In this document: piece after piece, positions 28,113 to 36,174 of the stretch
Position numbering within the stretch: the first letter of the stretch is position 1
Layout of the letters: each line of letters starts with the position of its first letter
Notes under the pieces: generated by a model
Told to the model about the DNA's origin: nothing
Database searches by the model: none
The model's input: only the letters and a program-made list of their open reading frames with translations
NCBI RefSeq assembly: GCF_019800665.1
Contig: NZ_JAHVKO010000003.1
Coordinates: 62,001 to 126,000, forward strand
DNA length: 64,000 nucleotides
From: Microbulbifer agarilyticus
Lineage (GTDB): Bacteria; Pseudomonadota; Gammaproteobacteria; Pseudomonadales; Cellvibrionaceae
Reading direction: 5' to 3'
Program-made: the position numbers and the translations under genes

Positions 28113-29215
28113 TCGCACAACTCCAGGCATCACCGTACCAGTTTGAATTCTTTCAGGCGGTACGTCTACTGGAGTCCAGCATACTCACTCCTGGAGACAG
28201 TTCGCCCTATGCGAATAGCCGCCTTGGCAGCGCGACCCAACCTTGCAACGAATTTGTTCGGTTTAAATCGCAAACCTCACTGGCTTTCGTTAGTGCAGAT
28301 GTACTCAGCTTGCAGAAATCCGAAGATAACTGTACCCCTGATACGAGTGAGGGCGGCACCGATAGATGGGAAATGGAAGTAGGATTCTCCGGACTGGCCG
28401 GCAGTCAGGGTGTTCTCCCATATTTCATGACCGAAGTTGTACAACAGGAGTTAAAGGAAAAAAATTCTGCGCTAAAGGATTTTCTAGACCTATTTAATCA
28501 TCGGCATATCTCTCTGCTATATCGCGCATGGCAAAAATATCAGCTGCCGGTGAACTATGAACAATCACATTTACGCTTGGAAAAAGAGCCAGATCTCTTT
28601 ACAGAAGTACTTGCTTCCATTGCTGGAATGGGAACCAGTGAGCTCCGTTACCGATTGCCGGTACCGGATGATGCAGTGTTTGGGCTTGCGGGACACCTTG
28701 GCCGGCAACAGTGCTCTGCGACTGGTCTCGCACAGATGATCAGGCAGTTTTTCGGGCTTACAGTTTCCATCGATCAATTTCAGGGGCAGTGGGATGAACT
28801 GCCCACAGATGTATTGACGCGTCTCCCTTGCACGGAAAAACCAAAGGGAGTGAACAACCGCCTGGGCATGGATACCATTATTGGGACTCACTGTTTCCAG
28901 GCACAAAACAAGTTCCGCGTGGTTATTGAGCCGATGGGCTACGACGATCACATGTCTATGGCGCCGGGTGGACGCAAATTGGAAGCCTTGAAAGCATTTG
29001 TACAGCTTTGCGCTGGTGTGGAAATGGATTTTGAGATATCGGCGACCCTAGTTACTGATCAAGTTGAACCGGTACAGCTTTGCCACCAGGGCGCGACGAA
29101 GCCCCTGCTCGGTTGGAATACACATATGTCTTGCGAGCAAAAATGTGATGACCAGGTATATATCAGTTTGAGTGCGGATCAAATGTCACCAGATGAAGCA
29201 TTACCGTCGGCATAA
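28076..29215 (+). CDS. tssG: T6SS baseplate protein TssG
   Basis: A 379-residue protein. The N-terminal SPYQFEFFQAVRLLES and FVRFKSQTSLAF segments and the VGFSGLAGSQGVLPYFMTE motif are typical of TssG (VasB/ImpH). The C-terminal half has VLTRLP, GMDTIIGTHCFQAQNKFRVVIEPM and ends with LLGWNTHMS. It is the last baseplate gene before the ClpV gene, 101 bases upstream of it. Confidence 0.95.
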   Translation: MATTGRRQSASVIAQLQASPYQFEFFQAVRLLESSILTPGDSSPYANSRLGSATQPCNEFVRFKSQTSLAFVSADVLSLQKSEDNCTPDTSEGGTDRWEMEVGFSGLAGSQGVLPYFMTEVVQQELKEKNSALKDFLDLFNHRHISLLYRAWQKYQLPVNYEQSHLRLEKEPDLFTEVLASIAGMGTSELRYRLPVPDDAVFGLAGHLGRQQCSATGLAQMIRQFFGLTVSIDQFQGQWDELPTDVLTRLPCTEKPKGVNNRLGMDTIIGTHCFQAQNKFRVVIEPMGYDDHMSMAPGGRKLEALKAFVQLCAGVEMDFEISATLVTDQVEPVQLCHQGATKPLLGWNTHMSCEQKCDDQVYISLSADQMSPDEALPSA

Positions 29216-29316
29216 GTCGAGTTGGGATAAGCAAGCGGACCAAATGCCCGTCAACTACAACATGGAAGCCATCGAAATTTGTTTCGATGTGCGGCATATA
29301 AAAGGGAATCTTTTCT

Positions 29317-32001
29317 ATGATCAATATCGATCTCAAGCGCCTCGTAGAAACCATGACACCGCATATGCGGGAGTCTCTGGAGGGCGCGGCAGGAATTTGC
29401 CTGGCACAAAACCAATACAACGTGGAAATCGAGCATTGGCTACTGAAGCTATTGGATAAGTCTGATACAGACTTGTTTCACTTGCTAGAAAAGCATGACA
29501 TTAATCCGTCTCACTTTGCCAAGGAACTTGCGAGGTCTATTGCCGCATTCAAAGCGGGTAGCAGTCGTCCACCAGCGCTATCGCCCGGCATTGTGGAAGC
29601 CGGCAAGAATTGCTGGATGCTGGCTTCAATTGATTTCGGCCATCGTTTGGTTAGTTCTGGTCACTTGCTAGCGGCCTTGTTGTTGGACGAGACCTCTCGC
29701 CGGCAGATATTCGATAGTACGCCCGTTTTACGGACTATTGCTCCGGAGTCAATTCGCGAAACCGCACGTGTCATGTTTGGACAGACGGCGGAATCACACC
29801 ACTTGACGTCCAGCGAAGCGAGCGAAGGTTCAGTGGCTGCAGCGGTCGTGGCCAGTAACGCTCCCGCGTTGGACAAATACACGGTAAATCTGACAGAACG
29901 GGCGCGCAACGGGGAGATTGATCCGGTATTGGGGCGCGACGAGGAGATTCGCCAGTGCGTCGATATTCTTACTCGCCGTCGGCAGAATAACCCCATTCTC
30001 ACGGGAGAAGCGGGGGTCGGGAAAACAGCAGTTGTGGAAGGGTTTGCCCTGCGCATTGCTAACGGTGATGTTCCGGAACCTTTGCGGGATGTTACGGTGC
30101 GTACTCTCGACTTGGGGTTGTTACAGGCTGGAGCGAGCGTCAAAGGTGAGTTCGAAAATCGCCTGAAGTCTGTTATCGAGGAAGTGCGGGGATCAGCCAC
30201 CCCGATAATTTTATTTATTGATGAAGCCCACACCATGATTGGTGCCGGTGGCAAGGAAGGGCAGGGGGACGCGGCCAATCTGCTTAAACCTGCGCTCGCG
30301 CGTGGCGAGTTGCGGACAATTGCCGCAACAACCTGGGCCGAATACAAAAAATATTTCGAGCGTGATCCAGCGCTGACTCGCCGGTTTCAGGTCGTCAAGG
30401 TCGAAGAGCCGGATGAGGAAAAAGCAATCGACATGATGCGTGGAATATCCCCTAGCCTCGAATCACATCATCGTGTGCGCGTTCTCGATGAGGCCATCGT
30501 CGCCTCCGTAAAGCTTTCCCACCGATACATACCCGGTCGCCAGCTACCGGATAAGTCCGTGAGTCTCCTGGATACTGCGTGTGCGCGTGTCGCACTGAGT
30601 CTGTCGGCCACGCCTGGTCCCATCGAAGATGTACAGCGAATTATTGCTGGCCGCACACAGACGATGGAGAAACTGCGCCGTGAGAATGCCGCTACAGGCG
30701 CTCACGAAGATACGCTTGTTACGCTACAAGCCGAAAAAGAAGATGCAGAAATTCGTTTGGAGAAACTTCGCGCGCAGTATCAGCAGGAGACCGCGCTCAT
30801 CGATCAGATTCGCGACTTGCGCGACCAGATTGATGAGCTATTCAGCGTTACGCAAAATACCGAATCGGCTGACATTACAGAGGGGGCAGGTATCAAGGAT
30901 AAGTCACAGTTGGTTGACCTGAAACAACAACTTCTGGGCTTGAATGAAGAGCTGCAGCAGATCCAGGGTGATTCCCCTTTGATGCAACCGACTGTGGATG
31001 AGCAAGCAATTGCTGCGGTGGTCGCCAATTGGACCGGTATTCCCGTCGGCAAAATGGTATCGGATGAAATCCTCGCCGTTCAGGGCCTCGCCGGTTTACT
31101 CAATAAGCGAGTGATCGGTCAGCCGCACGCTCTGGAAGCCGTAGCTCAGGCAATTCAGACGTCCCGTGCCGGCCTCACCGATCCTCGTAAGCCCGTGGGT
31201 GTGTTCTTGTTTTGTGGTACCAGCGGTGTAGGTAAAACGGAAACGGCGCTTGCCTTGGCAGACACATTGTTTGGTGGCGAGCAGAACATAACAACAATTA
31301 ACATGTCGGAGTTCAAGGAGGAGCACAAGGTATCAATGCTGCTCGGTTCGCCTCCGGGCTATGTGGGCTATGGCGAAGGGGGTGTGCTGACCGAAGCTGC
31401 TCGGCGTAAGCCCTACTCCGTGATACTGCTGGATGAAATGGAGAAAGCGCATCCAGGCGTACAGGATATTTTCTATAACCTGTTTGATAAGGGCACGATC
31501 AAAGACGGTGAAGGAAGGGATATCGATTTCAAGAATACGGTGATCATCATGACTTCAAATGCGGGCGAAGATGCGATTCGAGCTATCTTTGACCAGGTGG
31601 AGGATAAACCCGAACCTGAGGTACTACTTGATAATATTCGGCCGCAGCTATTGAAGAAATTTAAACCGGCATTTCTCGGGCGTACCAATGTCATTGCTTA
31701 TTACCCACTCGATGATGAAGATCTGGTTGAGATTTGTAAAATCAACATGCACCGCATAAGCAAGCGTGTCAGAGAGCACTACGGCGCAGAGTTTACCTAT
31801 GAACCCGATGTACTAATTAACATTGTTGCACGCTGTCAGGAAGCAGACACTGGTGCCCGGAATATTGAAATCATTCTCAACCGGTCGATACTGCCGTCGT
31901 TGGCCAGCGAATGTCTCAATCGAATGGCCCGTGGTGAGGAAATCCAGACGGTACATATTGGTGCGGGAGAGGATGGTGGCTTTACCTACCGGTTAGGCTA
32001 G
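29317..32001 (+). CDS. tssH: T6SS sheath-recycling ATPase TssH (ClpV)
   Basis: An 894-residue AAA+ unfoldase. An N-terminal ClpN domain (about 1-160) is followed by two AAA+ modules. The first has Walker A GEAGVGKT at about residue 230 and FIDEAHTMIGAGG. The second has GTSGVGKTETALALA at about residue 634 and LLDEMEKAHP. A middle coiled-coil domain and a short C-terminal D2-small domain complete the ClpV form. It lacks the long ClpB-type N-terminus and sits at the end of a tss operon, which separates it from ClpB. ClpV disassembles contracted TssB-TssC sheath. A strong terminator follows. Confidence 0.96.
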   Translation: MINIDLKRLVETMTPHMRESLEGAAGICLAQNQYNVEIEHWLLKLLDKSDTDLFHLLEKHDINPSHFAKELARSIAAFKAGSSRPPALSPGIVEAGKNCWMLASIDFGHRLVSSGHLLAALLLDETSRRQIFDSTPVLRTIAPESIRETARVMFGQTAESHHLTSSEASEGSVAAAVVASNAPALDKYTVNLTERARNGEIDPVLGRDEEIRQCVDILTRRRQNNPILTGEAGVGKTAVVEGFALRIANGDVPEPLRDVTVRTLDLGLLQAGASVKGEFENRLKSVIEEVRGSATPIILFIDEAHTMIGAGGKEGQGDAANLLKPALARGELRTIAATTWAEYKKYFERDPALTRRFQVVKVEEPDEEKAIDMMRGISPSLESHHRVRVLDEAIVASVKLSHRYIPGRQLPDKSVSLLDTACARVALSLSATPGPIEDVQRIIAGRTQTMEKLRRENAATGAHEDTLVTLQAEKEDAEIRLEKLRAQYQQETALIDQIRDLRDQIDELFSVTQNTESADITEGAGIKDKSQLVDLKQQLLGLNEELQQIQGDSPLMQPTVDEQAIAAVVANWTGIPVGKMVSDEILAVQGLAGLLNKRVIGQPHALEAVAQAIQTSRAGLTDPRKPVGVFLFCGTSGVGKTETALALADTLFGGEQNITTINMSEFKEEHKVSMLLGSPPGYVGYGEGGVLTEAARRKPYSVILLDEMEKAHPGVQDIFYNLFDKGTIKDGEGRDIDFKNTVIIMTSNAGEDAIRAIFDQVEDKPEPEVLLDNIRPQLLKKFKPAFLGRTNVIAYYPLDDEDLVEICKINMHRISKRVREHYGAEFTYEPDVLINIVARCQEADTGARNIEIILNRSILPSLASECLNRMARGEEIQTVHIGAGEDGGFTYRLG

Positions 32002-32009
32002 TTGGCTAT

Positions 32010-32040
32010 AAAATAGGCCGCGAATTTCGCGGCCTATTTT
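32010..32040. terminator. Strong bidirectional terminator between tssH and PAAR genes
   Basis: A 14-bp perfect stem (32010-32023 with 32027-32040) with a three-base loop. The A-run on one side and T-run on the other make it work in both directions, as expected between two convergent operons. Confidence 0.92.
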
Positions 32041-32077
32041 CTGGCTTGGTTGTAGAGATATAGAATACCGGCCGCGG

Positions 32078-32371
32078 TTAGCCCCCAACTAAAACCGTCG
32101 GGTATCCGATAATTATTTTGCCACCGTGGGCGGTACTGTCGCCCATTCGAGCGGCCGGCTTATTTGAAATCAATACGGTAGTACTGCCCATTACGATGGA
32201 ATCAGGCGGGCCGACACATGTACAGGTACTTCCGGCAGTTGCTGCAGGAATATTTCCAATTAATACAGTTGGCCCACCTGGTGACACTATAGGGCCACCG
32301 ACATGCGGTACTGTACCGGTTACCATTGGGCACACGTGCATATCCGTGATGCGTGAGGCAGGTTTACCCAT
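32078..32371 (-). CDS. T6SS spike-tip PAAR protein
   Basis: A 97-residue single-domain PAAR protein with PASRITDMHVCP, VPHVGGPIVSPGGPTVLIG, PAATAGSTCTCVGPPDSI and PAARMGDSTAHGG. The His and Cys residues fit the zinc site at the tip of the cone. PAAR sharpens the VgrG spike. There is no N- or C-terminal extension, so it carries no toxin itself. It is the last gene of the minus-strand hcp-vgrG operon. Confidence 0.95.
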   Translation of the reverse strand: MGKPASRITDMHVCPMVTGTVPHVGGPIVSPGGPTVLIGNIPAATAGSTCTCVGPPDSIVMGSTTVLISNKPAARMGDSTAHGGKIIIGYPTVLVGG

Positions 32372-32440
32372 GAGTTACTCTTCTTATGACATAGCTGGTT
32401 GTAAAATTTACCGCGTGTAGAGTTGGTTGAACATCACAAC

Positions 32441-33016
32441 TTACTCGGATTTACCACTGCCGCCACGTGCGAGGTTAAGGCCCTGGTGCAAATATCGCTT
32501 AAATGCGCCGGAGGGTGTCACCGGGTCGCTGAGTACCGCGGCGAGTGAGACACTGCCGGCAACCGCATGTGCATAGAGGTGCGAGGGTGGTTCAATTACC
32601 GGATCATTCGGCCCCGCAAGGCTACCGTGACACCAAGATGCTGCTGTAGCTGCCCAGCTTGCAGGGCTTTTATGCTTCGTTACTTCACCCATCTGTTTGC
32701 AGATCAAACGGCGCTCTTCAGATGGGCTTTTTACCCAGTTTTCAGCTGCAACTAGCGCCTTCACATTGTTTTCGTCAGTTTCAGGGCTGTGTATATCGCG
32801 GGCACTTAAGCACGCCCACCAAACAGCTTCACGTTTGGGTAGACCCGCTGCGAGTAGCTTTACCGCGTCTCCAAAGCAGCATGCATCCATCAAGCGGAGA
32901 ATACTCACCTCAGGGGCGGTATCTCCCACCAAATGCGGTTGCCCCTCTTCACTGATCTCTATATGCGCGAGTAGCTCGTCAGCGGTCGTTGCCTCAACTT
33001 TCACAAGATCTGTCAT
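32441..33016 (-). CDS. Conserved hypothetical protein between VgrG and PAAR
   Basis: A 191-residue soluble protein of unknown function. Visible features are an acidic N-terminus, a helical core with FGDAVKLLAAGLPKREAVWWACLSAR, a segment LVAAENWVKSPSEERRLICK and a C-terminal part SPASWAATAASWCHGSLAGPN with many small residues. It resembles T6SS-linked hypothetical proteins (I believe the family is catalogued as DUF6931, not verified). It has no signal peptide and no toxin motif. Its place 11 bases after vgrG and 69 before PAAR is where adaptor or chaperone genes often sit, so a loading role is a guess. Confidence 0.7.
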   Translation of the reverse strand: MTDLVKVEATTADELLAHIEISEEGQPHLVGDTAPEVSILRLMDACCFGDAVKLLAAGLPKREAVWWACLSARDIHSPETDENNVKALVAAENWVKSPSEERRLICKQMGEVTKHKSPASWAATAASWCHGSLAGPNDPVIEPPSHLYAHAVAGSVSLAAVLSDPVTPSGAFKRYLHQGLNLARGGSGKSE

Positions 33017-33027
33017 TGTGGTATCCG

Positions 33028-34932
33028 TCAGTTAATCTTGGTGATGCCACCGTTAAGAGTAAGCATGCCACTGGCTTTCAACTCAGCAGTAGCGTCGCCC
33101 TTACACGACAGCATTACGCCTTTGATCTCGATACCAGTCTGTTTGATTGAAATGCTATTGCCGCCGACTTTCAGGTCGATTGACGTATTTGAGGTTATCT
33201 TGATTGCACCCATCACATCGATGGTTTGTTTCCCGGTCTTGACGCTGAGGGACTGGTTTCCACTTTTAAGCGTAACCGATTGATTACCCTTAATATCAAC
33301 CGTCTGGTTACCCTTGGCAAGCGTTATGCTTTCGTTGCCCTCTGCAATGGTAACGGAACGGTTCTTCTTGATTTCTAGCGACTGATTGTTGTCGATCTTT
33401 CCGGTTTGGTCATTGTGGATCATATAGTTGTGATCCTTACCGGCTTCCATGTAGATTTCTTCGCTATTTTTCTTGTCATCGAAGCGAAGTTCATTGAATT
33501 TGCTACCCGAAATCTGGGTTTTCCAGCCACTTTGGGTTGCTGTGTACTGGGGTCCAGGATTGTCTGTGTTAAATACAGCGCCTGTCACCAATGGACGGTC
33601 TGGATTCCCATTTATGTAACTCACAACGACTTCCTGGTCGACGCGAGGAACAAAGCTCGCGCCCCAGTTTTTACCAGAGAACGACTGCATTACGCGGATC
33701 CAGCAACTATTCTGCTTGGAATTCCAGGGAAACTGCACTTTAAGCTGGGTATATTTGTCTTCTGAACCAGAGCTTTCCGTGGCCTTCACTTCCTGAACCT
33801 TCGCTACCTGTGGATAGAGAATTTTGTGTGGGGAAGTTGGGTACTGGGGGCGTGGCATTACCTTGTCGGGAATGCATTTGAAAGCGTTGTGAAAGGTGGA
33901 TTCATCGCTGTTACTGTCAGAAGCGGTTAATCTAAGCGAGGTGACTAAATAGGTACCTTTTTCGGTTTTGAGCGTGTGTGCCAGGTCAAATCGTCCTCCT
34001 GCAGCAAGCTCGCCGCAGTCGCTGGTCCCATGCGCGGTATCAAAACCTGCTTCTAACGATTCCACGGCCCGCTCGGTTATTGTCTTGTGATGGTTGTCCT
34101 GAAATAGGTGGGTCCCATCAGTCTTGCCCTCGAAATGATTGCGGCCATATGCACTCTGGGTATATGTATCAACGCTATTAAGCTTGCTAGTGGTACTTAT
34201 ATTCTGCACATTATCTTTGGATGGCGTGTATTCGTTGTAATCTTTAAATTCGAAACCGCCCCCATGATAGTTAAATTCTCTACGCCAACTATGTACCGAG
34301 TACTTGCTCGGTTGTGTGCCGCCGCCGTCGTACTCGAGTGCGTCTCCACGGCAGTCATAGAAGTGTTTATGATCATCACAGATGACCATTTCGTGATTAT
34401 TGCTGGTCTGAAGGAAGTAATATGCAATGCCTTCTTCCGCCATAAGCCGAGTGATGAACTGGTAATCACTTTCATTGAACTGAACGCAGTATTCCCGCTT
34501 CAGGTAGTTTGAACTGAGGTTCTCAGTAAATTTTACAACGCCTGAATATTCCTTTAGTACTTCCTCGATGATCGTAATAACCGATTTGTTTTCGAAAATT
34601 CTATTTTTTCCGGCCAGATGGGTAAACCATAGCCCTGGTTGAATTGTTGCCGTGTACTCACGAAGTCCTTCGCTGTTCACATCGTGCATCGAAAAATTGG
34701 TAACAAATCCGTCTATGTGCTTTTCTGCATCGCCATTATGTATTGATATAAAAAATGGCTTCCCAACAATCATATTTTGGGTGATGTCATGCTTGTCGGA
34801 AAGTAAGCGCAATTGATAGCAGTAGAGTGAGGATATGTGCTCTTCCCCTGAGATCGCCGTTGCGATAAATATATCTTTTCCGATCGGACACTGTGTCCGA
34901 ATCATTCGCTTATCTTGATTGAGTCCAGTCAT
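33028..34932 (-). CDS. vgrG: T6SS spike protein VgrG
   Basis: A 634-residue VgrG. The gp27-like N-terminal part includes ISSLYCYQLRLLS, DGFVTNFSMHDVNSEGLREYTATIQPGLW and YCVQFNESDYQFITRLMAEEGIAYYF. The gp5-like OB region has KVQFPWN and FVPRVDQEVVVSYINGNPDRPLVTG. The C-terminal beta-helix is a run of short repeats (NQSLEIKKNRSVTIAEGNESIT and similar) that forms the needle. It ends shortly after SIDLKVGGNSISI, so no effector domain is fused. Three VgrG chains cap the Hcp tube and hold the PAAR tip. Confidence 0.96.
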   Translation of the reverse strand: MTGLNQDKRMIRTQCPIGKDIFIATAISGEEHISSLYCYQLRLLSDKHDITQNMIVGKPFFISIHNGDAEKHIDGFVTNFSMHDVNSEGLREYTATIQPGLWFTHLAGKNRIFENKSVITIIEEVLKEYSGVVKFTENLSSNYLKREYCVQFNESDYQFITRLMAEEGIAYYFLQTSNNHEMVICDDHKHFYDCRGDALEYDGGGTQPSKYSVHSWRREFNYHGGGFEFKDYNEYTPSKDNVQNISTTSKLNSVDTYTQSAYGRNHFEGKTDGTHLFQDNHHKTITERAVESLEAGFDTAHGTSDCGELAAGGRFDLAHTLKTEKGTYLVTSLRLTASDSNSDESTFHNAFKCIPDKVMPRPQYPTSPHKILYPQVAKVQEVKATESSGSEDKYTQLKVQFPWNSKQNSCWIRVMQSFSGKNWGASFVPRVDQEVVVSYINGNPDRPLVTGAVFNTDNPGPQYTATQSGWKTQISGSKFNELRFDDKKNSEEIYMEAGKDHNYMIHNDQTGKIDNNQSLEIKKNRSVTIAEGNESITLAKGNQTVDIKGNQSVTLKSGNQSLSVKTGKQTIDVMGAIKITSNTSIDLKVGGNSISIKQTGIEIKGVMLSCKGDATAELKASGMLTLNGGITKIN

Positions 34933-35042
34933 GAGAGTACCAAATCCCTTTGGATTCCAGACTTCGGATCAAGTCCAGGATTTCCGTGTCCTACGCAGTG
35001 CGCACAAATTTACTAAAACCAATAAATATAAATCTAACATAG

Positions 35043-35082
35043 CGAAAAGCCGAGCCCCACAGAGTCGTCTGCGAAGCCCGGC
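35043..35082 (-). terminator. Hairpin terminator/attenuator between hcp and vgrG
   Basis: Read on the minus strand, a 14-bp stem (35082-35069 with 35062-35049, including four G-U pairs) with a six-base loop is followed by TTTTCGC. It lies 20 bases after the hcp stop. Partial termination here would make far more Hcp than VgrG, as the tube needs. Confidence 0.7.
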
Positions 35083-35102
35083 GAGCACGCAATGCGTGAG
35101 TT

Positions 35103-35591
35103 TTACAGCGGTGTGGCTGTAGTGAGATCGTAACCCACACGCATGTTTTTCGGGTTCTTGTTGGTTTTATCAGCGTGATTGAGGTCTGCCTCGATCTTGG
35201 CAAAACTCAGGGAAATTGATTCCATGGGCGCACCACCGGCAGACGCGGCAATGCTGTATGAAGAAATGAGTACATCCTCAAGTGAATAAACTGCAAACTT
35301 CTCAACCGAATTTGCACCAGTTTGGACAACGTGAATTTCGACCTTTACACCTTCATCCCCGGTAACGGAGGTTTTGAATAGGCCGCCGGATGCTGCATCA
35401 ATACGCTTGGTAACGGTCACTTCACTGAGGCTTGGGCGGGTAGCTTCGCGGTTTGCCACGGCACCAGCTTCCATGGTGATTCCACGGCCTACGCCAAAGT
35501 TGAAACTGTCTACTTCAATCCAGTCTTCGTAGCCTTTTGCGGTGACGTTACCGGCCGGGGTTTTGTTATTGAAGTTCATGTAGATAGCCAT
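35103..35591 (-). CDS. hcp: T6SS tube protein Hcp
   Basis: A 162-residue Hcp1-family protein. It has MAIYMNFNN, VTAKGYEDWIEVDSFNFGVGRGI, PSLSEVTVTKRIDAASGGLF, VEIHVVQTGANSVEKFAVYSLEDVLISSYSIAASAGGAP and ESISLSFAKIE, the standard Hcp strands and loop. Hexamers of Hcp stack to form the secreted tube. AAGGA seven bases before the ATG gives a good start. It is the first gene of the minus-strand operon and faces ppkA across a long regulatory gap. Confidence 0.97.
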   Translation of the reverse strand: MAIYMNFNNKTPAGNVTAKGYEDWIEVDSFNFGVGRGITMEAGAVANREATRPSLSEVTVTKRIDAASGGLFKTSVTGDEGVKVEIHVVQTGANSVEKFAVYSLEDVLISSYSIAASAGGAPMESISLSFAKIEADLNHADKTNKNPKNMRVGYDLTTATPL

Positions 35592-36174
35592 GCTAAATCC
35601 TTTTGTTTGATTTCTGTGGGTGGTTAATCCTTTGCCACCGCGACGGCGGAAGTTCAGGGTGCCATATTGGGGGTCGAGAAGAATTTAAGCAGACGAAATA
35701 GCGAAAAAAAACTGATTTTTATAATTATTAAATCGACTCTGGCACTAATTCTAAACAACCAGAATCCTGGTTAAGCATTTAAATACTGAATAGAAAAATG
35801 ACTCTGGCACGAATTATTATCAATATATGTGCGGACAGTTCATTCATTCGTTTCTCATTGTGGCGCAATTTTGGAGCGACTGTACCAAGAGCTATTTCTC
35901 TTGGTGAAAAAATGGTACGAAAGTATAAATTCGAAGAATAAATATTCAAAAAGTAGTGCTGTAAGAAAATGTAATCCAATGGTTAGTATGAATTGGCGCT
36001 AATTAATTGTTGCCTAAGTTGGCGTTCGATATACTCCGCGACCTTCGAGTATGTTTTCACGGGGCAGTCAGCGAAGTCGTGTGTAACCGAATGTTTTAAT
36101 TCTGGAAGCCTTACGCTCACTAGTACCTTCTCGGCGATTGGATGCGCCGGTAAATTTGCGCCAGGGAGATGGTT
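35592..36174. other. Long A+T-rich divergent region between hcp and ppkA
   Basis: This 583-base stretch should hold the promoters of hcp (minus) and ppkA (plus). It contains a 16-base direct repeat, GACTCTGGCAC[T/G]AATT, at 35735-35750 and 35800-35815. It also has a perfect 8-bp inverted repeat ACCAAGAG-N6-CTCTTGGT at 35884-35905. A possible 45-residue minus-strand coding stretch with a GTG start lies at 35983-36120. I see no clean -35/-10 pair that stands out and no match to a full sigma-54 site. Confidence 0.5.
35735..35815. repeat. 16-base direct repeat pair upstream of hcp
   Basis: GACTCTGGCACTAATT (35735-35750) and GACTCTGGCACGAATT (35800-35815) differ at one base and are 65 bases apart. 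Such spaced copies are often binding sites for a dimeric activator; the factor is unknown. Confidence 0.55.

Noticed and set aside
29172-29459. A 95-codon frame between tssG and tssH
   Set aside because: It overlaps the 3' end of tssG and the 5' end of tssH in another frame and has no ribosome site or motif.
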